From: Lonicera japonica
Lineage: Eukaryota; Streptophyta; Magnoliopsida; Dipsacales; Caprifoliaceae
NCBI GenBank assembly: GCA_021464415.1
Contig: CM038469.1
Coordinates: 62,725,650 to 62,789,649 of the forward strand
Direction: 5' to 3'
Length of the DNA: 64,000 nt
This document shows, piece by piece, positions 55,801-57,513 of this stretch. Under the pieces are notes generated by a model that worked only from the letters and a program-made list of their open reading frames with translations, was not told the DNA's origin and did not search any database. A program made the position numbers and the translations under genes. The stretch's first letter is position 1, and each line of letters begins with the position of its first letter.

Positions 55801-56540
55801 AAATTTTGAGGAACTAGGTCTCATAATCAAGTCTCAGCAAGCTGCAAGAGCGCTCTTTAAAGCCTGACATACCAGGCACATAACTTTAGGATTTTTCTTC
55901 ATCTAACCCACATGCATCACACCTCTCTTCTAGTAATGACAATATTTCCAATTTCCCTTCATAAATGGAGCGGTGTTTGGGAACCCCCATTCCACAACAC
56001 CATGATTGCAGCACAGCACGTGTGTGAAATGTTCTACTCTAGTTTATTAGCTTTTGAAGCCTATCTAATTTGTAGTTTATCTAATCTGTCGGCAACTAGT
56101 ACTTTATGTTTACCTAAGACTCTCCTAGAGGAAGGCCAAATTAATGTATAATTACATTCTCTATCAGACTAATGAAAAACACTCCATTTTAATTCTAATA
56201 TCTTCTCTTTCCTTAGATGTCTTTTATTGTATCAAAAACACACACGCCAGATAGAAAAGATTAAGCATTTCATTTTCCAACTAAATATGGTGCAAATGGG
56301 GAACAATAGACCGACCTTTCGCTTAAGAATCTGAGCGGCAAAGAACTCTACTTCAAAATCGGAAACGAAAACGAAAGGGAGGTGATGGGCGGAGGTGAGG
56401 ATGGAAGTGGCGACCTCCCAAGCGGCATCTGTTTGCTGAAACTGAACCAGCCATTGATTTGCAGCAACGCGATTGCACGACTGAGCATCGTGATTTAAGA
56501 CGTGAACTGCCTGCGCCACCTTGATTTGTAGCTCCTCCAT
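7739..56540 (-). CDS. Importin-13/transportin-3-like karyopherin-beta gene, exons 1-12, 5' portion
   Basis: This is a nuclear transport receptor of the importin-beta superfamily; family members carry cargo through nuclear pores under Ran-GTP control. Twelve exons (listed separately) give 465 residues. From 56540 they are 225, 99, 222, 120, 84, 60, 129, 62, 57, 124, 135 and 78 nt. All introns are GT-AG, phases fit, and there is no stop. The N-terminus carries an importin-beta N-terminal-type helix pair around residues 20-70 ([19 protein letters not shown]). From residue 109 an Xpo1/importin-13-like region follows ([14 protein letters not shown]). Plant relatives are about 1,000 residues as I recall, so about half is here and later exons should lie left of position 1. 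Introns 1, 6, 8, 9 and 11 hold transposons, yet no exon is damaged. It resembles the plant importin-13-like receptor more than the SR-protein importer MOS14; that distinction rests on memory and needs an alignment. Confidence 0.9.
7918..8536 (-). mobile_element. L1-type LINE, 5'-truncated (RVT zinc finger and 3' UTR)
   Basis: Minus-strand frame 8583-8200 encodes the RVT zinc finger ([16 protein letters not shown]...IDHILLHC) near the C-terminus of plant L1 ORF2, then the 3' UTR. From 8536 leftward it is closely similar to the tail of the LINE at 19459-20064. The 3' end abuts an A-run on the plus strand (7906-7917) rather than the usual T-run, which is odd. It lies about 100 bp from exon 12, in sense orientation with the gene. 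Confidence 0.88.
9364..9957 (-). pseudogene. LINE ORF1 C-terminal fragment
   Basis: 197 codons on the minus strand, starting a few bases after the stop of the preceding ORF1 frame. Polar and low-complexity, with a basic RAQRKKGG...[13 protein letters not shown] segment. It is most simply the displaced C-terminal half of ORF1 after a frame change. Confidence 0.6.
9961..10722 (-). pseudogene. LINE ORF1 fragment with CCHC zinc knuckle
   Basis: Open for 253 codons on the minus strand. It contains [14 protein letters not shown] (CX2CX4HX4C) near its start, long Ser/Thr/Asn-rich linkers, and a [11 protein letters not shown] acidic patch near the C-terminal end. The frame is open further upstream (DUF4283-like) until a stop. 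ORF1 proteins of plant L1 elements bind RNA and DNA; this copy is broken. Confidence 0.8.
11400..11847. other. Unassigned intron 11 sequence with decayed inverted motifs
   Basis: Contains scattered gtatccgatac/gtattggatacg words (about 11580-11640) in both orientations, suggesting an eroded non-autonomous transposon. No boundaries seen. Confidence 0.35.
11856..12920 (-). mobile_element. LINE 3' tail split by a hAT-type element
   Basis: tttttttttatcagaaacgaaagcttatattga at 11856 is the shared LINE 3' terminus on the minus strand. The LINE runs to 12035, is interrupted by the element at 12036-12800, and resumes at 12809 to about 12920. There it matches the terminal stretch of the LINE at 39661-39780. 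No coding capacity remains. Confidence 0.75.
12036..12800. mobile_element. Non-autonomous hAT-type transposon, 765 bp, 8-bp target duplication
   Basis: Termini TAGTGTTTTAAAAGGC and, inverted, CAATGTTTTAAAAAGC form short imperfect terminal inverted repeats. The 8-bp word ataagaac flanks both sides (12028-12035 and 12801-12808). Both features fit hAT transposons. Sub-terminal arms are rich in aggcg/gcctta words. No transposase frame, so it would depend on an autonomous hAT elsewhere. Inserted in a LINE, so younger than it. Confidence 0.8.
13199..13953. mobile_element. Non-autonomous hAT-like element, 755 bp, 8-bp target duplication
   Basis: Termini CTATGAAGCAC and, inverted, CTTTGAAGCAC are flanked by ctttcaag at 13191-13198 and 13954-13961. 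The sub-terminal regions carry many ggtacgggtacgg words on the left and their inverse gtacccgtaccc on the right, so single strands could fold back. The centre (13430-13640) is purine-rich with repeated gtgagaagag and gagagggccgttgag words. No transposase. Confidence 0.75.
14152..14286 (-). CDS. Karyopherin exon 11 (45 codons)
   Basis: Acceptor CCTTGACAG and donor AAG/GTGCTT. It encodes [20 protein letters not shown], continuing [20 protein letters not shown] and ending FVQK. Phase 0. Intron 11 (6.3 kb) follows, with two LINEs and two hAT-type elements. Confidence 0.92.
14347..14570 (-). repeat. Minus-strand LTR with polypurine tract
   Basis: On the minus strand the polypurine tract GAGGGGGAG (14570-14562) is followed by TGTTGGAAATC, the usual start of a 3' LTR. 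The LTR end near 14347 is approximate. It lies in intron 10, just upstream of exon 11, in sense orientation. Confidence 0.6.
14811..15010 (-). mobile_element. Short LINE tail beside a 23-bp tandem duplication
   Basis: tttttgatagaaaaccaaagatttcattaac at 14857 fits the LINE 3' terminus. Just left, a 23-bp unit (tccacaaagacagcataaga and onward) is present twice at 14811-14855 with one mismatch. Confidence 0.5.
15221..15344 (-). CDS. Karyopherin exon 10 (124 nt)
   Basis: Acceptor ATGCCAG and donor CAG/GTTCTT. The first G completes tryptophan, then 41 codons starting [19 protein letters not shown] and ending [10 protein letters not shown]. This is the expected acidic loop followed by a HEAT helix. 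Confidence 0.9.
15345..16560. other. Intron 9 sequence without recognised features
   Basis: AT-rich; no coding potential, LTR signature or inverted repeat recognised. Confidence 0.4.
16566..16740 (-). mobile_element. LINE 3' tail fragment
   Basis: ttttttatcagaaacaaaacgc marks the poly(A) end on the minus strand. The next bases, including a ggtgaaccagcagtccacca stretch, match the tails at 7980 and 19537. Truncated to about 170 bp. Confidence 0.75.
17464..17724. repeat. Possible MITE with GTTG..TTTG inverted termini
   Basis: Starts gtgttgtttggtttggtttgg and ends caagcaaatcaaagcaac; the end inverted (GTTGCTTTGATTTGCTTG) resembles the start. The interior is T-rich then A-rich. No clear target duplication. 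Confidence 0.4.
17810..17827 (+). repeat. Poly-G tract, 18 nt
   Basis: Eighteen consecutive G in otherwise AT-rich intron 9. The length may be uncertain because such tracts are prone to sequencing and assembly error. Confidence 0.9.
17916..18110 (-). mobile_element. LINE 3' tail fragment
   Basis: tttttgttgataagaaacaggat (about 17920) followed by a caaggcgtccaccagcata block matches the LINE 3' UTR pattern seen at 42090. About 190 bp, intron 9, sense orientation. Confidence 0.65.
18856..18912 (-). CDS. Karyopherin exon 9 (57 nt)
   Basis: Acceptor GGTTGCAG and donor CTG/GTACCT bound 57 nt. The first T completes serine with exon 8, then [18 protein letters not shown], then TG, which is completed to tryptophan by the first G of exon 10. 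This phase-2 exon is invisible as an open frame of its own, but both junctions restore conserved residues. Confidence 0.88.
18960..19458. other. Intron 8 sequence without recognised features
   Basis: Nothing assignable. A gatgtgggtacggg word at about 19075 recalls the hAT-like element at 13199 but is isolated. Confidence 0.35.
21253..21597 (+). mobile_element. Plus-strand LINE tail inserted in LINE G
   Basis: Starts tgggcattttcttcgaagaa, passes through ctatatcagagattgctagg, and ends tttgtttctgatt followed by A10 at 21585-21595. It is the inverse of the tail at 39661-39780. It interrupts LINE G between the RT FADD motif and the upstream RT blocks and so post-dates it. Confidence 0.8.
21900..22919 (-). 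pseudogene. LINE G ORF2 segment (linker and RT fingers/palm)
   Basis: 339 open codons on the minus strand. They hold the conserved [18 protein letters not shown] motif, [36 protein letters not shown] and [19 protein letters not shown]. The frame ends at a TGA where intact relatives read on into [10 protein letters not shown]. It overlaps the endonuclease frame ending at 22876, so a frameshift lies in between. Confidence 0.88.
24536..25945 (-). pseudogene. LINE H reverse transcriptase, 469 codons
   Basis: Longest open LINE frame in the window. Visible blocks: [86 protein letters not shown] (catalytic FVDD), and [13 protein letters not shown] near the end. In life it would prime reverse transcription of the LINE RNA at nicked target DNA. 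It is cut off from its endonuclease by a stop and frame change upstream. Confidence 0.9.
27109..27360 (-). pseudogene. LINE H endonuclease N-terminus
   Basis: 83 codons starting [17 protein letters not shown], with the catalytic Asn of the WNVRG motif and Glu of VVIIQETK conserved, then [20 protein letters not shown]. This is an apurinic-type endonuclease/exonuclease fold that nicks target DNA. The frame is lost at 27109 before the central and catalytic C-terminal blocks; the later blocks sit in another frame from 26947. Confidence 0.88.
27357..28880 (-). pseudogene. LINE H ORF1 remnant
   Basis: Overlapping open frames on the minus strand (28337-27933, 27949-27722, 27740-27357 and others) are polar and charge-rich. 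They end just before the ORF2 start and fit a shattered ORF1 C-terminal part. I do not see its zinc knuckle, so the N-terminal half is probably lost. Confidence 0.55.
28916..32690 (-). mobile_element. L1-type LINE I, ORF2 only, heavily broken
   Basis: tttttttatgttttatcagaaac at about 28930 is the poly(A) end. Going upstream on the minus strand: RVT zinc finger ([23 protein letters not shown] at about 29420), [12 protein letters not shown] block, RT ([16 protein letters not shown] and IRQGDPLS in 31103-30642), linker blocks at 31273-31748, and endonuclease (32530-32195, IYGLCK-like). The N-terminal SWNVKGFGG remnant is near 32660. Many stops and shifts. It begins right after LINE H's 5' end, giving a G-H-I head-to-tail series. 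Confidence 0.9.
32697..33073 (+). repeat. Copia 3' end and 3' LTR remnant
   Basis: Plus strand: the last residues of a copia RNase H region ([15 protein letters not shown], stop near 32879), a purine tract, then LTR-like sequence up to about 33073 with the aatgcaatacaattatcttt element also seen in the LTR at 2566. The rest of the element is gone. Intron 8. Confidence 0.65.
33088..33145 (+). repeat. tRNA-related SINE-like head
   Basis: A-box match tggttcagtgg (33095-33105) and B-box-like tgttcgaaact (33126-33136). The arrangement and spacing resemble the copy at 2311-2376. No tRNA fold. Confidence 0.45.
33528..33720. repeat. One end of a hAT-like non-autonomous element
   Basis: cagtgttttaaaatgcg resembles the terminus of the element at 12036, followed by similar gcgcatcaatgca and aggcg words. 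The opposite end and target duplication were not found. Confidence 0.4.
33966..34131. repeat. Possible short MITE
   Basis: Starts agggtgtgtttgatggg and ends gcaaccaaataacac; inverted, the end reads gtgttatttggttgc, broadly like the start. About 165 bp in intron 8. No target duplication verified. Confidence 0.35.
34375..34436 (-). CDS. Karyopherin exon 8 (codons 314-334, phase 2 end)
   Basis: Acceptor ACATTAG and donor CAG/GTTAGA bound 62 nt encoding [20 protein letters not shown] plus two bases (AG). They combine with the first T of exon 9 to give serine. The donor opens intron 8, 15.5 kb, filled by three LINEs and copia remains. Confidence 0.88.
34499..34757 (-). mobile_element. LINE insertion (259 bp) with perfect 20-bp target duplication, in intron 7
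   Basis: The word tgttgaaaagtgaactacat is at 34479-34498 and again at 34758-34777. Between them lies a 5'-truncated LINE with its poly(A) as a T-run at 34499 followed by atcggaaaaaaaatgctt. A textbook target-primed insertion, 62 nt upstream of exon 8's acceptor. Confidence 0.92.
34870..34998 (-). CDS. Karyopherin exon 7 (residues 271-313)
   Basis: Acceptor TTTTGTAG and donor GCC/GTAAGT bound 43 codons: [20 protein letters not shown] through MSEIGQA. A HEAT-repeat helix pair. Intron 7 (433 nt) contains a 259-bp LINE insertion with a perfect 20-bp target duplication. Confidence 0.92.
35210..35505 (+). repeat. Gypsy-type LTR (left) with primer-binding site
   Basis: The LTR ends near 35490 (ccgtcaat) and is followed by tggtatcagaagc (35493-35505), a tRNA-Met primer-binding site. 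It contains a tandem duplication of about 59 bp (units with aatattgaatagtaaagcat at 35332 and 35391). Its terminal ccatcccttattctcttt stretch recurs at 37505, supporting a pair of LTRs. The left limit is approximate. Confidence 0.6.
35690..36345 (+). pseudogene. Ty3/gypsy gag remnant
   Basis: Decayed gag with frame changes: [19 protein letters not shown], then a capsid-like segment including [20 protein letters not shown] at about 36085-36145 and [12 protein letters not shown]. The QSVEEYxxxF pattern is typical of gypsy gag. It is interrupted at 36354 by a LINE. Confidence 0.7.
36354..37235 (-). mobile_element. LINE tail in the gypsy remnant, itself split by a plus-strand LINE
   Basis: tttttttattatcagaaacaaacgc at 36354 begins the minus-strand LINE, interrupted after 36411 and resuming at 37028 (accatctggtgaaccagagg) to about 37235. 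The two halves join exactly at the 13-bp duplication around the nested copy. Confidence 0.8.
36412..37014 (+). mobile_element. Plus-strand LINE copy (603 bp) with 13-bp target duplication
   Basis: aatataagcgtac occurs at 36399-36411 and 37015-37027. The insert runs from the RVT zinc-finger region ([33 protein letters not shown]) through ORF2's end to a poly(A) at 37008-37016 (tttcttatcaaaaaa). It is antisense to the host gene and nested in a sense LINE. Confidence 0.9.
37240..37585 (+). repeat. Gypsy-type LTR (right) remnant
   Basis: Contains a block (gagccatcccttattctctt and onward, 37502-37580) homologous to the end of the left LTR at 35425-35490. The two LTRs bracket the gag remnant and LINEs. 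Internal pol is missing, so most of the element is deleted. Confidence 0.5.
37586..38178. other. Intron 6 residual sequence
   Basis: No repeat signature recognised. An open plus-strand frame at 37846-38160 has no recognisable motif and is antisense to the gene. Confidence 0.4.
38179..38238 (-). CDS. Karyopherin exon 6 (residues 251-270)
   Basis: Acceptor GAATGTAG and donor GAG/GTACGT bound 20 codons, [20 protein letters not shown]. Phase 0. Intron 6 after it is 3.2 kb and contains a gypsy remnant with nested LINEs. Confidence 0.88.
38333..38416 (-). CDS. Karyopherin exon 5 (residues 223-250)
   Basis: Acceptor TTGCTCAG and donor CAG/GTAATA bound 28 codons, [20 protein letters not shown] through NSLQ. 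Intron 5 is only 94 nt. This exon is too short to show as a long open frame and was found by matching splice sites and conserved sequence. Confidence 0.9.
38635..38754 (-). CDS. Karyopherin exon 4 (residues 183-222)
   Basis: Acceptor GGAGCAG and donor TGG/GTAAGA bound 40 codons beginning [18 protein letters not shown] and ending LLSW. Phase 0 at both ends. The split tryptophan-valine-arginine block (SW | VRAG) continues exactly in exon 5. Confidence 0.92.
38862..39083 (-). CDS. Karyopherin exon 3 (residues 109-182)
   Basis: Acceptor TTGTACAG and donor GAG/GTTTAG delimit 74 codons starting [20 protein letters not shown]. The segment continues with [20 protein letters not shown], the most recognisable block of the importin-13/transportin-3 Xpo1-like region. 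Intron 2 is 230 nt and intron 3 is 107 nt; neither carries a transposon. Confidence 0.92.
39314..39412 (-). CDS. Karyopherin exon 2 (residues 76-108)
   Basis: Acceptor CTTTACAG at 39420-39413 and donor CAG/GTGCTT at 39314/39313 bound 33 codons beginning [20 protein letters not shown] and ending SGPPQ. This is the expected continuation of the HEAT array after exon 1. A LINE poly(A) end begins only about 25 nt upstream of this acceptor, so the branch-point region must lie in or beside transposon sequence. Confidence 0.9.
39438..40290 (-). mobile_element. LINE L, 5'-truncated, abutting exon 2
   Basis: Poly(A) end as ttttttgatcagaaacaaagc at 39440. Minus-strand coding 39948-39661 ([17 protein letters not shown]) and the RVT zinc-finger region around 40040-40130, now frameshifted. 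It begins about 25 nt upstream of the exon 2 acceptor in intron 1, sense orientation. Confidence 0.85.
40291..40789. other. Intron 1 sequence without recognised features
   Basis: Nothing assignable; no LTR signature, coding block or inverted repeat noticed. Confidence 0.35.
40790..41210 (-). mobile_element. Degraded LINE ORF2 C-terminal fragment
   Basis: On the minus strand, peptides such as [12 protein letters not shown] after a tryptophan-rich stretch resemble the block following the RVT zinc finger in the other LINEs ([16 protein letters not shown]). No poly(A) end or 5' limit visible. Confidence 0.45.
41585..41702 (+). repeat. Three diverged tandem repeats of about 40 bp
   Basis: Three imperfect units of the form tgatggacaaggagtctactccttt (41589, 41630, 41670 starts). 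Just downstream lies a tctataaaaag promoter-like motif at 41720. It could be LTR-promoter enhancer repeats, but no LTR ends were recognised. Confidence 0.5.
42029..43109 (-). mobile_element. LINE M, segment 1 (3' end: RVT zinc finger)
   Basis: Poly(A) end as a T-rich run with ttttgataggaaac at about 42032-42050. Minus-strand frames 42874-42338 ([37 protein letters not shown]) and 43108-42917 ([11 protein letters not shown]) are the ORF2 C-terminal half. The LINE is broken at 43109 by a hAT-like element and resumes at 44559. Confidence 0.88.
43309..43940 (+). repeat. Long direct repeat flanking a LINE copy
   Basis: The segment starting gtaatactaatagtatttaa at 43309 recurs at 43869 over about 56 bp, followed by a further shared agaaacaaagagcaaa. 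This is far longer than an ordinary LINE target duplication. Confidence 0.8.
43390..43868 (+). mobile_element. Plus-strand LINE copy riddled with small deletions
   Basis: Similar to the copy at 36412-37014 from the zinc-finger region (ATCTTGGTGTGT, GATGCAGAATCTTTGAACC) to the ORF2 end, but with many short deletions. There is no clear poly(A) end. It is flanked by long direct repeats at 43309-43388 and 43869-43940. Confidence 0.7.
44128..44230 (-). mobile_element. Short LINE tail in the hAT-like element
   Basis: tcagaaacaaagcttatattgatg at 44128 is the LINE 3' terminus on the minus strand, about 100 bp long. Beyond it (44235-44340) two short words, aaaaggctgtcttttttgta and tacgagtatgttcctt, are each present twice. 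Confidence 0.6.
45149..45168 (+). repeat. Poly-C tract, 20 nt
   Basis: Twenty C in a row, replacing part of the LINE M RT just beside the FADD-motif region (minus strand GCGGATGATACAATTTTC). The length could be an assembly artefact. Confidence 0.9.
45349..45400 (-). mobile_element. 52-bp LINE 3'-end insertion with at least 9-bp target duplication
   Basis: cttgaaccc at 45340-45348 and 45401-45409 brackets a T-run, then atcagaaacagaaacttata and about 25 more bases of LINE terminus. The intact LINE sequence would read straight through, so this is a tiny, recent retrotransposition. Confidence 0.8.
46261..46708 (+). repeat. Gypsy element 5' LTR, 448 bp
   Basis: From TGATGCAATCAG to ...GTCTACTTCA, preceded by target word aatat (46256-46260). 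Includes a tattataaatatgg promoter-like stretch. By eye it differs from the 3' LTR at 10 of 448 positions, nine of them transitions. Confidence 0.95.
46711..46722 (+). other. Gypsy primer-binding site (tRNA-Met)
   Basis: tggtatcagagc two bases after the 5' LTR; complementary to the 3' end of plant initiator-methionine tRNA. Confidence 0.9.
46754..47417 (+). pseudogene. Gypsy gag N-terminal part, frameshifted
   Basis: [20 protein letters not shown] opens at 46754 with a Gln-rich coiled segment ([11 protein letters not shown]). The frame is lost near 47065-47095 and continues in another frame with capsid blocks [40 protein letters not shown] and [13 protein letters not shown]. It is then cut at 47418 by an LTR-type insertion; gag resumes at about 47839. 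Confidence 0.9.
47418..47838 (-). mobile_element. Small non-autonomous LTR (TRIM-like) insertion in gypsy gag
   Basis: Minus-strand order: an LTR of 197 bp (47838-47642, starting TGTTGGAGGG), tRNA-Met primer-binding site TGGTATCAGAGC (47641-47630), about 130 bp internal, polypurine tract GAGGGGGAG (47500-47492), then a 74-bp LTR-like end (47491-47418, TGTTGAAGAG...TAACA). No coding capacity. The two ends are not alike beyond the first bases and no target duplication is seen. Confidence 0.75.
47839..51634 (+). CDS. Ty3/gypsy gag-pol polyprotein, long intact frame
   Basis: From the ATG at 47882, 1,250 codons are open. Residues below count from there: gag C-terminus, zinc knuckle CX2CX4HX4C at 129-142; aspartic protease around 227 ([11 protein letters not shown], where DGGS would be expected); RT with [13 protein letters not shown] and catalytic YFDD at 572-575; RNase H ([17 protein letters not shown]); integrase with an H-H-C-C finger ([11 protein letters not shown]) and catalytic core ([18 protein letters not shown], a Glu downstream). 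The HP..GQTE motif before that Glu is shortened. It ends with a GPY-type tail and no chromodomain seen. Plus strand, antisense to the host gene. Confidence 0.95.
51671..52118 (+). repeat. Gypsy element 3' LTR, 448 bp
   Basis: Preceded by the polypurine tract aggagggaggga (51659-51669). Same ends and length as the 5' LTR. Followed by gatat (52119-52123), a near-copy of the aatat before the 5' LTR. The element spans 46261-52118 and joins the two halves of LINE M. Confidence 0.95.
52119..53010 (-). mobile_element. LINE M, segment 3 (endonuclease end)
   Basis: Resumes with the sequence complementary to the ATATCCCCAAA found at the same place in other LINEs. Minus-strand pieces: the linker after the endonuclease, an endonuclease middle part, and an N-terminal remnant around 52960-53005. 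Several stops. Its left neighbour in the LINE is segment 2 at 46260. Confidence 0.8.
53040..53512 (+). pseudogene. Pararetrovirus-related flank, poorly conserved
   Basis: Short polar open stretches (for instance [16 protein letters not shown] at about 53280) interrupted by stops. They sit directly upstream of the reverse transcriptase fragment and may be part of the same viral insert. Assignment to a particular viral protein is uncertain. Confidence 0.35.
53513..54640 (+). pseudogene. Endogenous caulimovirid: reverse transcriptase and RNase H remnant
   Basis: Family features of plant pararetroviruses (Caulimoviridae) are visible: an RT palm segment ([15 protein letters not shown] at about 53611-53655, [10 protein letters not shown] near 53722), and a connection region with a [14 protein letters not shown] block at about 54060-54100. 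RNase H-type blocks at about 54300-54560 are scattered over frames. The frame stops at 53819 within the catalytic motif (after Y-I-D), then shifts; another stop is at 54285. Dead copy. Genus is uncertain; petuvirus- or florendovirus-like judged by the [15 protein letters not shown] block further on. Confidence 0.8.
54641..55262 (+). pseudogene. Endogenous caulimovirid: segment that should precede RT
   Basis: After a poorly conserved stretch, 55040-55262 encodes the conserved region normally just N-terminal to the RT palm ([26 protein letters not shown], ending in a RLVINY motif). Here it lies 1.5 kb downstream of the RT part instead of upstream. That order suggests a permuted or rearranged integration of a circular viral genome. 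Several stops; not functional. Confidence 0.7.
55263..55560 (+). pseudogene. Endogenous caulimovirid: third segment joined in frame
   Basis: The frame opened at 55048 continues past the RLVINY motif into unrelated Pro/Ser-rich sequence ([23 protein letters not shown]) up to the stop near 55518. In an intact polymerase the RT palm should follow here, so this marks a recombination junction at about 55262. The origin of the segment is uncertain, possibly another part of the same viral genome. Confidence 0.5.
55572..55665 (+). repeat. LTR end with primer-binding-site-like sequence
   Basis: taacagcttaaacttttggg...cctaaca ends at 55607 and is followed by tagtatcggagg (55608-55619), a decayed tRNA-Met primer-binding site. 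The end resembles the 74-bp LTR-like end at 47418-47491 on the other strand. Confidence 0.55.
55666..56315. other. Intron 1 sequence just downstream of exon 1
   Basis: No transposon signature recognised. This is likely original intron sequence adjoining the exon 1 donor at 56315. Confidence 0.4.
56316..56540 (-). CDS. Karyopherin exon 1 (start codon, residues 1-75)
   Basis: ATG at 56540-56538 in a favourable AGAGATGG context opens 75 codons beginning [18 protein letters not shown] and ending ILKRK. The exon ends in phase 0 at AAG followed by GTCGGT, a weaker-than-usual donor. A hydrophobic [11 protein letters not shown] stretch near residues 56-66 looks slightly longer than in relatives I remember. 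Intron 1, 16.9 kb, follows. Confidence 0.9.
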
Positions 56541-56840
56541 CTCTTTCTTCTTCTTGCTCTGCTCTGCTCCCTCACACTAATAATTCTTCTAACTAACAAA
56601 TCATCATAACTGAAAAATCGAGCTCTGTAGCTTCCCCAGGCTCCGTGTCGATCTGTTGCTATTAAGAAGCTCACAAATGTTGAAAGGGGATTGGAGATAT
56701 TAGGGCTATTCCGAATGAATATCACGGAAGGGAGAGGTGTGGGCGCATAAGTTGGCCCTAATTAGTTAAAGTACCAGATTAACGTGTCCGGCTCATGTGA
56801 AATGCTAATTTTTTTAATAATTAACTATGAATATATATTA
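56541..56840 (-). promoter_or_regulatory. 5' leader and core promoter region of the karyopherin gene
   Basis: This 300-bp interval separates the start codon from the fold-back MITE. On the minus strand it holds an AT-rich stretch (about 56810-56830), an AGGGCCAA motif near 56755-56762 resembling plant site-II-type elements, and a CT-rich leader. I see no strong TATA box and the transcription start is not determined. Any upstream elements beyond 300 bp would now lie within or past the MITE. Confidence 0.4.
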
Positions 56841-57504
56841 GGGGCAATTAAAAAAAAGGGCTTATTAGAGAAAGATTTTTACACTAAGGCCAAGGAATAA
56901 TTTTTTTTTAAATAAAGGGCCTATTTTTTATTTTATTGATAATATGACATGTGTCTTTTTTTTTCATTATAAAATGACATCCCAACCCTTAAAATAAACT
57001 AAAAAAATATCAATATGCATTAAAATATGGACTGCAAAATGAACTTTGCAGTCTATATTTCACTGCAATATGAACTTTGCGGTCCATATTTCACTGCAAT
57101 GTGAACTTTGCAGTCCATATTTTTAGTGCAAAGTTCATATTGCAGTCCATATTTTACTGCAATGTGAACTTTGCAGTCCATATTTTTAGTGCAAAGTTCA
57201 TATTGCAATACATATTTCACTGCAATATGAACTTTGCAGTTCATATTTTATTGCAATATGAACTTTGCAATCCATATTTTTTGTGAAAATTTCATAAAAA
57301 GGGGTAATTTAGGTAATACATAACATGTTTTTATTAATTAAATGACATTTAAATTTATTCAAATACATTCATTTAAAATATAAAACAAAATAGGCCTCTT
57401 ACACTAATTACCAATTAAAAATAGGCCCTTCATTCAAAAAAATATTATTCATTGGATTTTTGGTAAAAATCAATGTATAATAAGCCCTTCTACCTAATTT
57501 CTAG
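56841..57504. mobile_element. Fold-back MITE (Mutator-like) at the karyopherin promoter
   Basis: The 9-bp word tatatatta flanks the element (56832-56840 and 57505-57513), as for Mutator-like elements. Its two arms (about 56841-56985, and 57340-57504 inverted) share gggcttatta, ..tttttac.., and aagggcctattttt in the same order, giving imperfect inverted arms of roughly 130-150 bp. The core holds an array of inverted 19-bp words (57020-57290). No coding capacity. It lies 300 bp upstream of the start codon. Confidence 0.8.
57020..57290. repeat. Palindromic tandem array, 63-bp unit
   Basis: The word actgcaatatgaactttgc and its inverse gcaaagttcatattgcagt alternate, separated by ccatatttt spacers. 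The 63-bp unit at about 57102-57164 is repeated next to itself, with half-units on both sides. Each unit could fold into a hairpin. Because 63 is a multiple of three, both strands read as repetitive peptides, which I do not take as genes. Confidence 0.9.
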
Positions 57505-57513
57505 TATATATTA

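Noticed and set aside
57053..57244. Open frame on the minus strand encoding a 21-residue repeat peptide
   Set aside because: It is a by-product of the 63-bp palindromic repeat, which is divisible by three; both strands are open for the same reason and no start context or conservation supports a protein.
57020..57290. CRISPR-like array
   Set aside because: Eukaryotic context, alternating inverted units and no unique spacers.
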